Positions 16,599-25,015 of a stretch of DNA of 64,000 bases are shown here, piece by piece; position 1 is the stretch's first letter, and each line of letters begins with the position of its first letter. The DNA is from Hyphomicrobiales bacterium. GTDB lineage: Bacteria > Pseudomonadota > Alphaproteobacteria > Rhizobiales > Rhizobiaceae. The notes beneath the pieces are model-generated. The model was given only the letters and a program-made list of their open reading frames with translations, was not told where the DNA came from and did no database searches. The position numbers and the translations under genes are program-made. The stretch is from positions 62,001-126,000 of the forward strand of contig UCFC01000030.1 of assembly GCA_900471515.1 (NCBI GenBank), given 5' to 3'.

Positions 16599-17425
16599 TG
16601 ACGGAAAGGCCGACCCGGATCGCCGTGAAGGAGGTCGCCCGCAAGGGCGGCGTCATGATGCGGGGCGAACGTATCGTGCCCGAAGAAGTGCCGATCGCCT
16701 TTTCCTATGGCGGCAGCACACATGCGGTGATGATGGGCACGCCCGACGATCTGGAGGATTTCGCCGTCGGTTTCAGCCTGACGGAAGGCATCATCACGGA
16801 TCGCAGCCAGGTTGCCGGTATTGAGCTGCTCGAGGACGAGAAGGGTATCGATGTCCAGGTGACGCTTCTCGACGATGTCGAGGATGCGCTGAGGAAACGG
16901 CGGCGCAGCATGGCGGGACCTGTCGGCTGCGGCCTGTGCGGCATCGAATCGATCGAGCAGGCGGTCCGCGCCGTGCCGGATCTTTCCCGGGCCGGGCTAT
17001 CGCTGTCGCATGCCGATATCGTCAAGGCGACCGCGCTGCTCAACGATTCCCAGCCGCTGCATCGCGAGACGCGGGCAGTGCATGGGGCCGGCTTCTATGT
17101 TCCCGGCAAGGGATTGGTCGCGGTGCGTGAGGATGTCGGCCGACACAATGCGCTCGACAAATTGTGCGGCGCGGTCATCAGGGCGGGGACGGCCGGCGCT
17201 TCCGGCGCCGTCGTCGTCACCAGTCGCCTGTCGGTCGAAATGGTCCAGAAGACGGCAATTCTCGGCGCACCCGTGCTGATCGCCATTTCCGCGCCAACCG
17301 CACTTGCCATCCGCACGGCCGAAGAGGCCGGCATGACGCTGGTTGCCCTCGTGCGCCGCCAGGATTTCGAGATTTTCACCCACCCGCATCGTCTGTCGCC
17401 CGGAAGCATCGCCGATGTCGCATGA
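16598..17425 (+). CDS. fdhD: Formate dehydrogenase accessory sulfurtransferase FdhD (FdsC)
   Basis: 275 residues. The catalytic pair C111-x2-C114 lies in GCGLCG, the motif through which FdhD passes sulfur from IscS to the molybdenum cofactor before its insertion into FDH. Other family features are FAVGFSLTEGII near 50 and REDVGRHNALDKL near 176. In fds operons it is called fdsC. The ATG overlaps the fdsA stop and its 3' end overlaps fdsD by 11 bases. Confidence 0.95.
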   Translation: MTERPTRIAVKEVARKGGVMMRGERIVPEEVPIAFSYGGSTHAVMMGTPDDLEDFAVGFSLTEGIITDRSQVAGIELLEDEKGIDVQVTLLDDVEDALRKRRRSMAGPVGCGLCGIESIEQAVRAVPDLSRAGLSLSHADIVKATALLNDSQPLHRETRAVHGAGFYVPGKGLVAVREDVGRHNALDKLCGAVIRAGTAGASGAVVVTSRLSVEMVQKTAILGAPVLIAISAPTALAIRTAEEAGMTLVALVRRQDFEIFTHPHRLSPGSIADVA

Positions 17426-17660
17426 TACCAAGACCAAGCTCGTCTATATGGCAAACCAGATCGCAACCTTCTTCAAAACCCAGCCCGAAAGCGAGGCTGT
17501 GCAGGGAGTTGCGACCCATATCAACAAATTCTGGGAGCCGCGCATGCGGCGGCAACTCTTCGAAATTCTGGAGAAGGAAGATAACGGCCTCGATGCACTC
17601 GTGCTGCAGGCCGTACCTCTGATCCGCAAACCGGAGCCGGCACAAAACCAGCTTCGATAA
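17415..17660 (+). CDS. fdsD: NAD-dependent formate dehydrogenase, delta subunit
   Basis: 81 residues from the ATG inside the fdhD 3' end. It has the FdsD features: MANQIATFF near the N-terminus and HINKFWEPRMRRQLFE in the middle. The small delta subunit is required for a functional Fds complex, although its exact role is unclear. It is the last gene of the fds set, with a 92-base gap before the transporter. Confidence 0.93.
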   Translation: MSHDTKTKLVYMANQIATFFKTQPESEAVQGVATHINKFWEPRMRRQLFEILEKEDNGLDALVLQAVPLIRKPEPAQNQLR

Positions 17661-17752
17661 ATCAACATCGGCGTGTGAATGAGGGGAAGTGGGATCAACC
17701 CGCTTGCACATACGCCTGTGGCAACAAGGTCTGAAACAAGGAGGAGTTGTTC

Positions 17753-19411
17753 ATGACTGCAGCGGATACAAGTTCAGGCGACGTATTGGCAGGCGTGGGC
17801 CTGCTGGATCGCGAAAGAATCATTGCAAGACCCGGCTTCAACCGGTGGCTCGTGCCGCCGGCCGCACTTGCCATCCATCTTTGCATCGGCATGGCCTACG
17901 GCTTCAGCGTGTTCTGGCTGCCGCTGTCGAAATCTCTCGGCATTGCGGCATCGACCGTCTGCCCGGACCTGACGCTTGCCTCGGCACTCTTTACCACCAC
18001 CTGCGACTGGCGCGTTGCCGATCTTGGCTGGATCTATACGCTCTTCTTCGTGCTGCTCGGTTCGTCCGCTGCCATATGGGGTGGCTGGCTGGAGCGGGTC
18101 GGGCCGCGCAAGGCGGGCGTCGTCTCGGCCTGCTGCTGGTGCGGCGGCATCATCATCGCTGCTTTCGGGGTCATTTCCCACCAGCTCTGGATCATGTGGA
18201 TCGGCGCCGGCGTGATCGGCGGCGTCGGCCTTGGTCTCGGTTATATCTCGCCGGTTTCGACGCTGATCAAATGGTTCCCGGACCGGCGCGGCATGGCAAC
18301 CGGCATGGCGATCATGGGTTTCGGCGGCGGCGCGATGATCGGCGCTCCGCTTGCCAATATCCTGATGAACACGTTCAAGACGGACACGTCCGTCGGCGTC
18401 TGGCAGACCTTCATCGCCATGGCGATCATCTATTTCGTGTTCATGCTCGGCGGAGCATTCGGCTACCGCATTCCGCCGGCCGGCTGGCGTCCGGAAGGCT
18501 GGACGCCGCCCGCCGCCAAGAGCACCATGATCACCACCAAGCACGTGCACCTGCGCGATGCGCACAAGACGAAGCAATTCTGGCTGATCTGGGCGGTGCT
18601 CTGCCTCAACGTGTCGGCCGGCATCGGCGTCATCGGCATGGCGTCGCCCATGCTGCAGGAAATCTTCGCCGGCTCGCTGATCGGCTTGCCGGATGTCGGT
18701 TTTGCGCAGCTTGATGCGGGCCAGAAGGCGTCGATTGCGACGATTGCTGCCGGCTTTGCCGGCCTGCTGTCGCTCTTCAACATCGGCGGACGGTTCTTCT
18801 GGGCCTCCCTGTCCGACAAGATCGGCCGCAAGAACACCTACTATACTTTCTTCATTCTCGGCATCGTTCTCTATGCTGCGGCTCCAACGCTCGCAGATAT
18901 GGGCAACAAGGCCCTCTTCGTGCTGGCCTTCGCCGTCATCCTGTCGATGTATGGCGGCGGCTTCTCGACCATTCCCGCCTATCTCGCCGATATTTTCGGC
19001 ACGCAGTTCGTCGGCGCCATCCATGGCCGGCTGCTGACGGCCTGGGCAACGGCGGGTATCGTCGGCCCTGTCGTCGTCAACTATATCCGCGAGGCGCAGA
19101 TCGCCGCCGGCGTAGCACCCGGTCCGGCGCTCTATACAGGCACGATGTATATTCTTGCCTGCATGCTGGCGCTCGGCCTGATCGCCAATGCCTTTGTCCG
19201 GCCGCTCACCGACAAATGGTTCATGTCGGACGAGGAGGTCGCCGCTCTTCAGGCGAAGACTGCGGCTGCCAATGCCGGGCCGACCGGTTCCTTCGGCATC
19301 GGTACAGGCGGCCTCGACGCCAAGGCGGCGCTTGCCTGGGCCGTGGTCGGAATTCCCCTTCTCTGGGGCGTCTGGGTGACGCTGCAGGCAACCCTGGCAT
19401 TGTTCGGCTAG
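17753..19411 (+). CDS. OFA-family MFS transporter (oxalate/formate antiporter type)
   Basis: 552 residues from the ATG behind AAGGAGGAG (17739-17746). Twelve MFS spans begin near residue 28 with IHLCIGMAYGFSVFWLPL; motif A-like NIGGRFFWASLSDKIGRKN lies after span 7. It has an inserted stretch (SKSLGIAASTVCPDLTL) before span 2 and an unusual tail of about 100 residues ending in a thirteenth hydrophobic segment (LAWAVVGIPLLWGVWVTL). OFA proteins exchange oxalate for formate or move other monocarboxylates. Placement directly after fdsGBACD makes formate or oxalate a reasonable substrate guess, not a proof. Confidence 0.87.
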   Translation: MTAADTSSGDVLAGVGLLDRERIIARPGFNRWLVPPAALAIHLCIGMAYGFSVFWLPLSKSLGIAASTVCPDLTLASALFTTTCDWRVADLGWIYTLFFVLLGSSAAIWGGWLERVGPRKAGVVSACCWCGGIIIAAFGVISHQLWIMWIGAGVIGGVGLGLGYISPVSTLIKWFPDRRGMATGMAIMGFGGGAMIGAPLANILMNTFKTDTSVGVWQTFIAMAIIYFVFMLGGAFGYRIPPAGWRPEGWTPPAAKSTMITTKHVHLRDAHKTKQFWLIWAVLCLNVSAGIGVIGMASPMLQEIFAGSLIGLPDVGFAQLDAGQKASIATIAAGFAGLLSLFNIGGRFFWASLSDKIGRKNTYYTFFILGIVLYAAAPTLADMGNKALFVLAFAVILSMYGGGFSTIPAYLADIFGTQFVGAIHGRLLTAWATAGIVGPVVVNYIREAQIAAGVAPGPALYTGTMYILACMLALGLIANAFVRPLTDKWFMSDEEVAALQAKTAAANAGPTGSFGIGTGGLDAKAALAWAVVGIPLLWGVWVTLQATLALFG

Positions 19412-19457
19412 AAGGAATTCCTCGCGGGGAGTTCCTGAAAGGCTGGAGTTGGAGAGG

Positions 19458-19492
19458 ACCGGGCGGGAGACATGTCTCCCGCCCGGTTTTTC
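19458..19492 (+). terminator. Strong terminator after the OFA transporter
   Basis: A perfect 28-bp palindrome, with the arm CCGGGCGGGAGACA, is followed by TTTTTC. It closes the plus-strand formate region 47 bases after the transporter stop. Confidence 0.92.
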
Positions 19493-19612
19493 AGAGGATC
19501 GCTTCATTGCAGCAGCAATCGTGCAATGCCTGCCAAGACTGGTGTCGGGGCCGCCTTCTCAACGAGATCTGACGGCGGACCTTATGCCGGCGCGCAACGA
19601 GACCCCGACCAG

Positions 19613-19640
19613 CAAAAAACCGCCCTTGCGGGGGCGGTTT
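19613..19640 (-). terminator. Terminator of the MCP-cheW operon
   Basis: On the minus strand AAACCGCCC-loop-GGGCGGTTTTTTG forms a 9-bp stem ending in a T-run, 26 bases after the cheW stop. Confidence 0.88.
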
Positions 19641-19665
19641 CTCGTTCATGCCGTGCAATTGGCTT

Positions 19666-20142
19666 TTAGGCGGCCAGTTCGTCTGTCTCGTTTTCCTTGA
19701 ACATCTTTGCGAGGTTCAGGAAGCAGATCATGCCGTTTTCGGAAGCGATGATGCCTTCGCAGAAGGCACGGTCGAAGGACGCGGTAACTTCCGGAACGGG
19801 TTGTACCTGGCTGGAAGAGATCGTCAGAATGTCCGAAACGCGGTCAACCAGCATGCCGATGACCATGTTGTGCACTTCGGCGACGACAATGGCGCTGCGT
19901 TCATTGGCGACGGTGCTCTTCATGCCGAGCTTGTAGGCCAGGTCGATGATCGGGATGACCGAACCGCGCAGGTTCATGACCCCGATGACGTCCGCCGGAG
20001 AGTGCGGGATCGGCGTCGAAGGCGCCCAGCCGCGGATTTCGCGGATGGTCGTGGTCTTCACGCAGAATTCCTGATCGTGCAGGCGGAAGGCAATGATTTC
20101 GAGCGTGTCGCCGCTGAAGCTAGTAGAGTTGATCGTGGCCAT
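19666..20142 (-). CDS. CheW-like chemotaxis adaptor
   Basis: 158 residues from the ATG at 20142, which overlaps the stop of the chemoreceptor gene (TAATG) and has GGAAGAA before it. Features of CheW: EIIAFRLHDQEFCVKTTTIREI, VIGVMNLRGSVIPIIDLAYKLGM and LVDRVSDILTI. It bridges receptors to CheA. No cheA, cheY or cheR lies nearby, so this is an orphan receptor-adaptor pair that must join a cluster encoded elsewhere. Confidence 0.95.
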   Translation of the reverse strand: MATINSTSFSGDTLEIIAFRLHDQEFCVKTTTIREIRGWAPSTPIPHSPADVIGVMNLRGSVIPIIDLAYKLGMKSTVANERSAIVVAEVHNMVIGMLVDRVSDILTISSSQVQPVPEVTASFDRAFCEGIIASENGMICFLNLAKMFKENETDELAA

Positions 20143-21932
20143 TAAAATTCTTCCCAACTATCGTAAGCCAGGGCAGAAGCGGATGCGCCACCATTGGCGC
20201 GGACGAGCTTTGCCTTCCCACCATGCGATGGCTTTGCACCTGGCGAAGCATCGTTGCGGTTATCGATGACTTTAGCGGAAGAGTGTTGCCCAAATCTAAA
20301 CTGTGAGACGAGATTGCGAAGGTTTTCGGTTTCGGACGAAAGCCGGGCGCTTGCCGCCGTCGTCTCTTCCACCATGGCGGCGTTCTGCTGCGTGCCCTGG
20401 TCCATGATGTTGACAGCCTTGTTGATTTCGGCAAGCCCGGTCGATTGTTCGCGGGAGGACTCGACGATCGCCGTCACGTTAACGTCGATATTGCCGACCT
20501 GGACGACGATCCGTTCCAGTTCCTGGCCGGTCTGGCCGACAAGATCGACACCGCTTTTTACGTGCTCCGAGGAGGTGGTGATGAGCGCCTTGATCTCCTT
20601 GGCGGCGCTCGCCGAGCGCTGCGCGAGTTCACGAACCTCCTGAGCGACGACGGCAAAACCCTTGCCGGCTTCACCGGCGCGGGCGGCCTCGACGCCGGCG
20701 TTCAGCGCCAGCAGGTTGGTCTGGAAGGCGATCTCGTCGATCACGCCGATAATGTTGCTGATCTCGTGCGAGGATTTCTCGATCTGGCCCATGGCGTCGA
20801 CCGCCCTGCGGACGATATTGCCGGAATGCTCGGCGCCGCGCTTCGTTTCCGCGACAAGGCCGCCTGCTTCGGCAGCCCGGCCGGCGCTGTCGGTGACGGT
20901 CTGGGTGATCTGATCCAGTGCGGCAGCGGTTTCTTCGACGGTTGCCGCCTGCTGCTCGGTGCGTTTGGACAGTACGTCGGCAGCTTCCTTGGTCTCGCGG
21001 GCACCGCTGGCGATCGCCTCGGCGTTGTCGAGGACCGTGCGCATGGCGTCGCCGAGCCTGTCGATCGCGGCATTGAAGTCGGTCCGGACCTTCTCGAGCG
21101 CGGGCGGGAAAGGATTTTCGATCCGTTTCGTCAGGTCGCCCTCGGCAAGCGCCGTCAGGCCGGTTGCCAGATCGTCGACGGCACGCACGCGTGCGGTGAC
21201 GTCGGTCGCGAACTTGACCACCTTGAAGATGCGGCCGCTCATGTCGAAGATGGGATTGTAGGACGCCTGGATCCAGACGACCTTGCCGCCCTTGCCGATC
21301 CGCAGAAATTCCTCTGCGACGAACCGGCCGGCGGCAAGCGTCTTCCAGAATTCCTTATAGGCTTCGGAGCGCACATAGGCCGGCTCGCAGAAAATGCTGT
21401 GATGCTTGCCGCGGATTTCTTCCATCCGGTACCCCATGACCGAGAGGAAGTTGTCGTTCGCCTCCAGGATCTCGCCATCCGGTGTGAATTCGATGACAGC
21501 CTGAGCCCGCGAAAGGGCCGTGATTTTGCCTTCGGCGTCGGCGGCTTTCAGCTTGGCGGCGGTGACGTCGCTTGCCAGCTTGACGATCTTGTAGGGCTTG
21601 CCGCCCGACATCAGCGGGTTGTAGCTCGCCTGGATCCAGACCTCGCGGCCATCCTTGCCGATGCGCTTATATTCGCCGGCATCGAATTCGCCCCTGCCGA
21701 GCTTCTGCCAGAATTCCCGGTAGGCGGGGGAGGCGACGTAATCCGGTTCGCAGAAAATGCTGTGATGCTTGCCGACAATGTCGCTGAGCTTGTAGCCCAA
21801 CGCTCGGCAGAAATTCTCGTTCGCGTTCAGGATCTTTCCCTGCAGGTCGAATTCGATCGTCGCCTGCGATTTCATGAGAGCGACGACGATCGCGCGCGAA
21901 TCCGATGTCGCGCCCAGCGAAAACAATGACAT
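20142..21932 (-). CDS. Cytosolic double-PAS methyl-accepting chemotaxis protein
   Basis: 596 residues from the ATG behind GGAGA; earlier in-frame ATGs lack a ribosome site. There is no signal peptide or membrane span. Two PAS domains of similar sequence lie at about 10-115 and 130-240 (each has GKHHSIFCEP and EFWQ/KKLG/A), followed by a HAMP-like linker and a long MCP signalling domain whose hairpin tip reads EIAFQTNLLALNAGVEAARAGE. The C-terminus DSWEEF resembles the x-W-x-x-F pentapeptide that tethers CheR/CheB. The PAS pair suggests sensing of redox state or a cytosolic ligand; no cofactor residue is certain. Confidence 0.94.
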   Translation of the reverse strand: MSLFSLGATSDSRAIVVALMKSQATIEFDLQGKILNANENFCRALGYKLSDIVGKHHSIFCEPDYVASPAYREFWQKLGRGEFDAGEYKRIGKDGREVWIQASYNPLMSGGKPYKIVKLASDVTAAKLKAADAEGKITALSRAQAVIEFTPDGEILEANDNFLSVMGYRMEEIRGKHHSIFCEPAYVRSEAYKEFWKTLAAGRFVAEEFLRIGKGGKVVWIQASYNPIFDMSGRIFKVVKFATDVTARVRAVDDLATGLTALAEGDLTKRIENPFPPALEKVRTDFNAAIDRLGDAMRTVLDNAEAIASGARETKEAADVLSKRTEQQAATVEETAAALDQITQTVTDSAGRAAEAGGLVAETKRGAEHSGNIVRRAVDAMGQIEKSSHEISNIIGVIDEIAFQTNLLALNAGVEAARAGEAGKGFAVVAQEVRELAQRSASAAKEIKALITTSSEHVKSGVDLVGQTGQELERIVVQVGNIDVNVTAIVESSREQSTGLAEINKAVNIMDQGTQQNAAMVEETTAASARLSSETENLRNLVSQFRFGQHSSAKVIDNRNDASPGAKPSHGGKAKLVRANGGASASALAYDSWEEF

Positions 21933-22282
21933 TTCAATTCTCCGATACGTGATGGCGACCAGCCGATGTCTCGGAGAATGGTTCGGATTTCGGGCATGAC
22001 GGGGCCACAGTAAAACTGCAGTATATCCGGCAATACTTGAAAATCCGTCCTGCTTCGCAAGTGCGGCGGATCGGTTCAATGCATTTGCGAAACCCGCCCC
22101 GTGGCCCTAGATGCGGAACTGAAATCTAATCGCATGATTTAGGTATAATTTCTTCGTTAATAATGAGTAACCATATCCAATTTCTGCCGAATTTCGGCAG
22201 GTTTTCACGGATTTTTGCAGATTAAACCCGAGATCTCCCGAGATTAATCAGCGCTGGTTGCAAGATGATCGGAAATTTTACT
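21933..22282. other. 350-bp gap upstream of the chemoreceptor, no gene seen
   Basis: AT-rich towards 22130-22280. It must hold the MCP promoter and the 3' end of the rocD transcript. I see near-repeats (CCCGAGAT twice at about 22228-22243) but no convincing terminator, RNA or short gene with a ribosome site. Confidence 0.5.
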
Positions 22283-23482
22283 TTAGGTTATTGTCTTTTC
22301 AATTTGTGAAATCGCCCAATCGACCTGTTGCCTGGTGATGACCAGCGGCGGCGCCAGGCGAATCGTGTGGTCATGCGTATCCTTGGCAAGAAGGCCGCGA
22401 TCCTTGAGAGCGTAACAATATTGCCGGGCACCGCCGGCTTCCGGCTCCAGTTCGACCGCTAGCATAAGGCCGCGGCCGCGCACGTCCCTGACGATATTGG
22501 AGCGGATGGAGCGCAGGCCTTCGAGGAAATAGGCGCCCATCGTCTCGGCGTTTTCGATCATGCCTTCTTCGGTCAGCACTTTCAGGGCCGCGCGGGCGAC
22601 CGCGCAGGCGAGCGGATTGCCGCCGAAGGTCGAGCCGTGCTGGCCGGGCTTGAGCACGCCGAGGACTTCGGAATTCGAGAGCACGGCCGAGACCGGATAG
22701 AAGCCGCCGGAAAGCGCCTTGCCGATAAGCGTCACGTCGGCCTCGATACCCTCGTGTTCTTCGGCGAGCAGCTTGCCGGTGCGGCCGAGGCCGGTCTGGA
22801 TCTCATCGAGGATGAGGGTGACGTTGTTTGCCGTGCAAAGTTCTCGCACGCGGGTGAAATAACCGGCCGGCGGGATGATGACGCCGGCTTCGCCCTGGAT
22901 CGGCTCGATCAATGCCGCAACGGTGTTGGCATTGATGGCGGCCGCGAAGGCTTCGGCATCACCGAAGGGAACAATGCGGAAGCCCGGCGTATAGGGTCCG
23001 AAGCCGGCACGCGCGTCAGGATCGGTCGAGAAGCTGATGATGCTGAGCGTGCGGCCGTGGAAATTGTTGGCGCAGACGATGATCTCGGCCTGGCCTTCCG
23101 GCACGCCCTTCACCTCGTAACCCCATTTGCGAACCGCCTTGATGGCGGTCTCCACGGCTTCCGCGCCCGAATTCATCGGCAGGATCTTGTGGGAGCCGGT
23201 CAGTGCGGCAAGCTCCTCATAGAGATAGGCGAGCTGGTCGTTGCGGAAGGCGCGCGAGGTGAGCGTCAGGCGGCCGGCCTGCTCGACCATGGCGGCCAGG
23301 ATCTTCGGATGGCAATGGCCCTGGTTGACGGCGGAATAGGCAGAGAGGCAATCGAGGTAGCGCTTGCCGTCCGTATCCCAGACATGAACACCTTCCCCCC
23401 GCGTCAGCACCACATCAAGCGGCTTGTAGTTGTTGGCACCAAGACGCTGTTCGGTAGCAATGAGGTTCGACGAGATGTTCAT
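22283..23482 (-). CDS. rocD: Ornithine aminotransferase
   Basis: 399 residues, class-III PLP aminotransferase. The PLP lysine is K255 in LIGKALSGGFYPVSA; D226 in LILDEIQTGLGRTG holds the pyridine ring; the N-terminal NYKPLDVVLTRGEGVHVWD is typical of RocD rather than of acetylornithine aminotransferase ArgD. It turns ornithine plus 2-oxoglutarate into glutamate semialdehyde. It sits 13 bases after the arginase gene, making an arginine-to-glutamate degradation operon. Confidence 0.95.
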   Translation of the reverse strand: MNISSNLIATEQRLGANNYKPLDVVLTRGEGVHVWDTDGKRYLDCLSAYSAVNQGHCHPKILAAMVEQAGRLTLTSRAFRNDQLAYLYEELAALTGSHKILPMNSGAEAVETAIKAVRKWGYEVKGVPEGQAEIIVCANNFHGRTLSIISFSTDPDARAGFGPYTPGFRIVPFGDAEAFAAAINANTVAALIEPIQGEAGVIIPPAGYFTRVRELCTANNVTLILDEIQTGLGRTGKLLAEEHEGIEADVTLIGKALSGGFYPVSAVLSNSEVLGVLKPGQHGSTFGGNPLACAVARAALKVLTEEGMIENAETMGAYFLEGLRSIRSNIVRDVRGRGLMLAVELEPEAGGARQYCYALKDRGLLAKDTHDHTIRLAPPLVITRQQVDWAISQIEKTIT

Positions 23483-23495
23483 GGCCGGTGCTCCC

Positions 23496-24431
23496 TTATG
23501 CGGCGCGTGTAGGACGATCGAAGATGCGGCGGCCGAAGAGGCTTGCCGTCATCTCCACCATGATGCGGGCGCTCTTGCCGCGGTCATCAAGGAAAGGATT
23601 GAGTTCGACGAGGTCGAGCGAGGAGACGAGACCGCTGTCGGACAGCATCTCCATGATCAGATGCGCCTCGCGGAAGGTGGCGCCGCCGGGGACGGTGGTG
23701 CCGACGCCGGGCGCAAAATCGGGATCGAGGAAATCGACGTCGAAGCTGACATGCAGCAGGCCGTTCGCCTTCTCGACCGTTTCGAGAATCTGGCGGATGA
23801 TCGCCGCCACGCCGGTCTCGTCGATCGAACGCATGTCGAAGACATTGACGCCGTGCTTGCGGATTTCCTGCCGTTCCGAGGCATCGACCGAACGGATGCC
23901 GACCTGGAAAACCTTCTTCGGGTCGACCAGCGGACGATCCCCGGGCAGGATCTCGGCAAGATCGGCGAGCCCGCAGAAAAAGGCGACCGGCATGCCATGA
24001 ATATTGCCTGACGGCGAGGTATCCGGCGAATTGAAATCCGAATGCGCGTCGAGCCAGAGAACGAAGAGCGGACGCCCCTTCTCGGCCGCATAGCGCGCCA
24101 TGCCGGAGACACTGCCCATCGAAAGGCTGTGGTCGCCGCCAAGGATCAGCGGGAAGCGGCCGGACCTGGCAGCGTCGTAGGTGGCGGCTTCAAGCGCGCG
24201 CGTGTAGGCGCCGACGGTGCGAAGATTGTGTGCCTTCGGATGGTTGGGCAGGTCCCTTGCCGGCACGACATCGAGGTCGCCGGCATCGACGACGTCATGC
24301 CCGAGATCGATCAGCGCCTTGTCGACGCCTGCAATGCGCAATGCCGTCGGCCCCATGCCGGCGCCCCTGCGGCCGGAACCTTCCTCAAGGGGAACGCCGA
24401 TGAGGGTGACAGATCGAGATTGTGCTTCCAT
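23496..24431 (-). CDS. rocF: Arginase
   Basis: 311 residues from the ATG at 24431 (GGAG about ten bases upstream); a further in-frame ATG 60 bases out has no support. Manganese ligands are in GGDHSLSMGS, WLDAHSDFN and SFDVDFLDPDFAPG. The early signature LIGVPLEEGSGRRGAGMGP is that of true arginases rather than agmatinases. It hydrolyses arginine to ornithine and urea, feeding RocD encoded just downstream. It is divergent from an Lrp-type regulator, which is the likely controller. Confidence 0.95.
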   Translation of the reverse strand: MEAQSRSVTLIGVPLEEGSGRRGAGMGPTALRIAGVDKALIDLGHDVVDAGDLDVVPARDLPNHPKAHNLRTVGAYTRALEAATYDAARSGRFPLILGGDHSLSMGSVSGMARYAAEKGRPLFVLWLDAHSDFNSPDTSPSGNIHGMPVAFFCGLADLAEILPGDRPLVDPKKVFQVGIRSVDASERQEIRKHGVNVFDMRSIDETGVAAIIRQILETVEKANGLLHVSFDVDFLDPDFAPGVGTTVPGGATFREAHLIMEMLSDSGLVSSLDLVELNPFLDDRGKSARIMVEMTASLFGRRIFDRPTRAA

Positions 24432-24528
24432 TCCGAGGGCTCCGTTGTGAGGCCTGTTTCGGCCGATAGTGGGATAAAGTGGCGGCGGCAAATAGATGGA
24501 AAAGTGTCAGAAATGGAATATGATTGCG

Positions 24529-24549
24529 CAAATTGATAAAGCTAATTTG
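24529..24549. promoter_or_regulatory. Candidate Lrp-type operator between arginase and its regulator
   Basis: A perfect inverted repeat CAAATT-N9-AATTTG in an AT-rich patch ends 13 bases before the regulator's ATG; a TTGCGCAA palindrome overlaps its left end (24524-24531). Confidence 0.5.
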
Positions 24550-24562
24550 ACAAAGCGAAACC

Positions 24563-24991
24563 ATGGACGATCTCGACCACGAGCTTCTGAGCGCACTTCG
24601 CCACAATGCGCGAATCTCCGTCTCCTCGCTTGCCGCCATGACCGGCGCATCGCGGGCGACGGTTGCCGCGCGCATCGACCGGCTGGTCGAAAACGGCACG
24701 ATTGCCGGTTTCACGATCCGCACCGGCCATGAGACCCGTTCGGCCGGCGTGCGGGCGATCGTCATGATCGAAGTGCATGGCAAACTTGCCGACAAGGTCG
24801 CCACCCAACTCCGCGGCCTGCCGCAGGTGCGCGCGCTGCACAGCACCAACGGCAAGTGGGATTTCGTCGCCGAACTTGAGGATCGTGACCTCGTATCCTT
24901 CGATGAAACCCTGCGCCGCATACGGCTCATCGACGGCATCAACACGACCGAAACCAACATCCTGTTGAAGACCAGCAAGGCGAGCTTCTAG
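24563..24991 (+). CDS. Lrp/AsnC family transcriptional regulator
   Basis: 142 residues. The N-terminal HTH starts LDHELLSALRHNARISVSSLAAMTGASRATVAARIDRL, followed by the RAM effector domain (GVRAIVMIEVHGKLADKVATQL ... GLPQVRALHSTNGKWDFVAEL). Divergent from rocF-rocD, it is the probable arginine- or ornithine-responsive activator of that operon, as with other Lrp-type regulators of arginine catabolism in this group. The effector is inferred from context only. Confidence 0.92.
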   Translation: MDDLDHELLSALRHNARISVSSLAAMTGASRATVAARIDRLVENGTIAGFTIRTGHETRSAGVRAIVMIEVHGKLADKVATQLRGLPQVRALHSTNGKWDFVAELEDRDLVSFDETLRRIRLIDGINTTETNILLKTSKASF

Positions 24992-25015
24992 CCCTGCCTC
25001 ATTTCCAGGCCGGCC

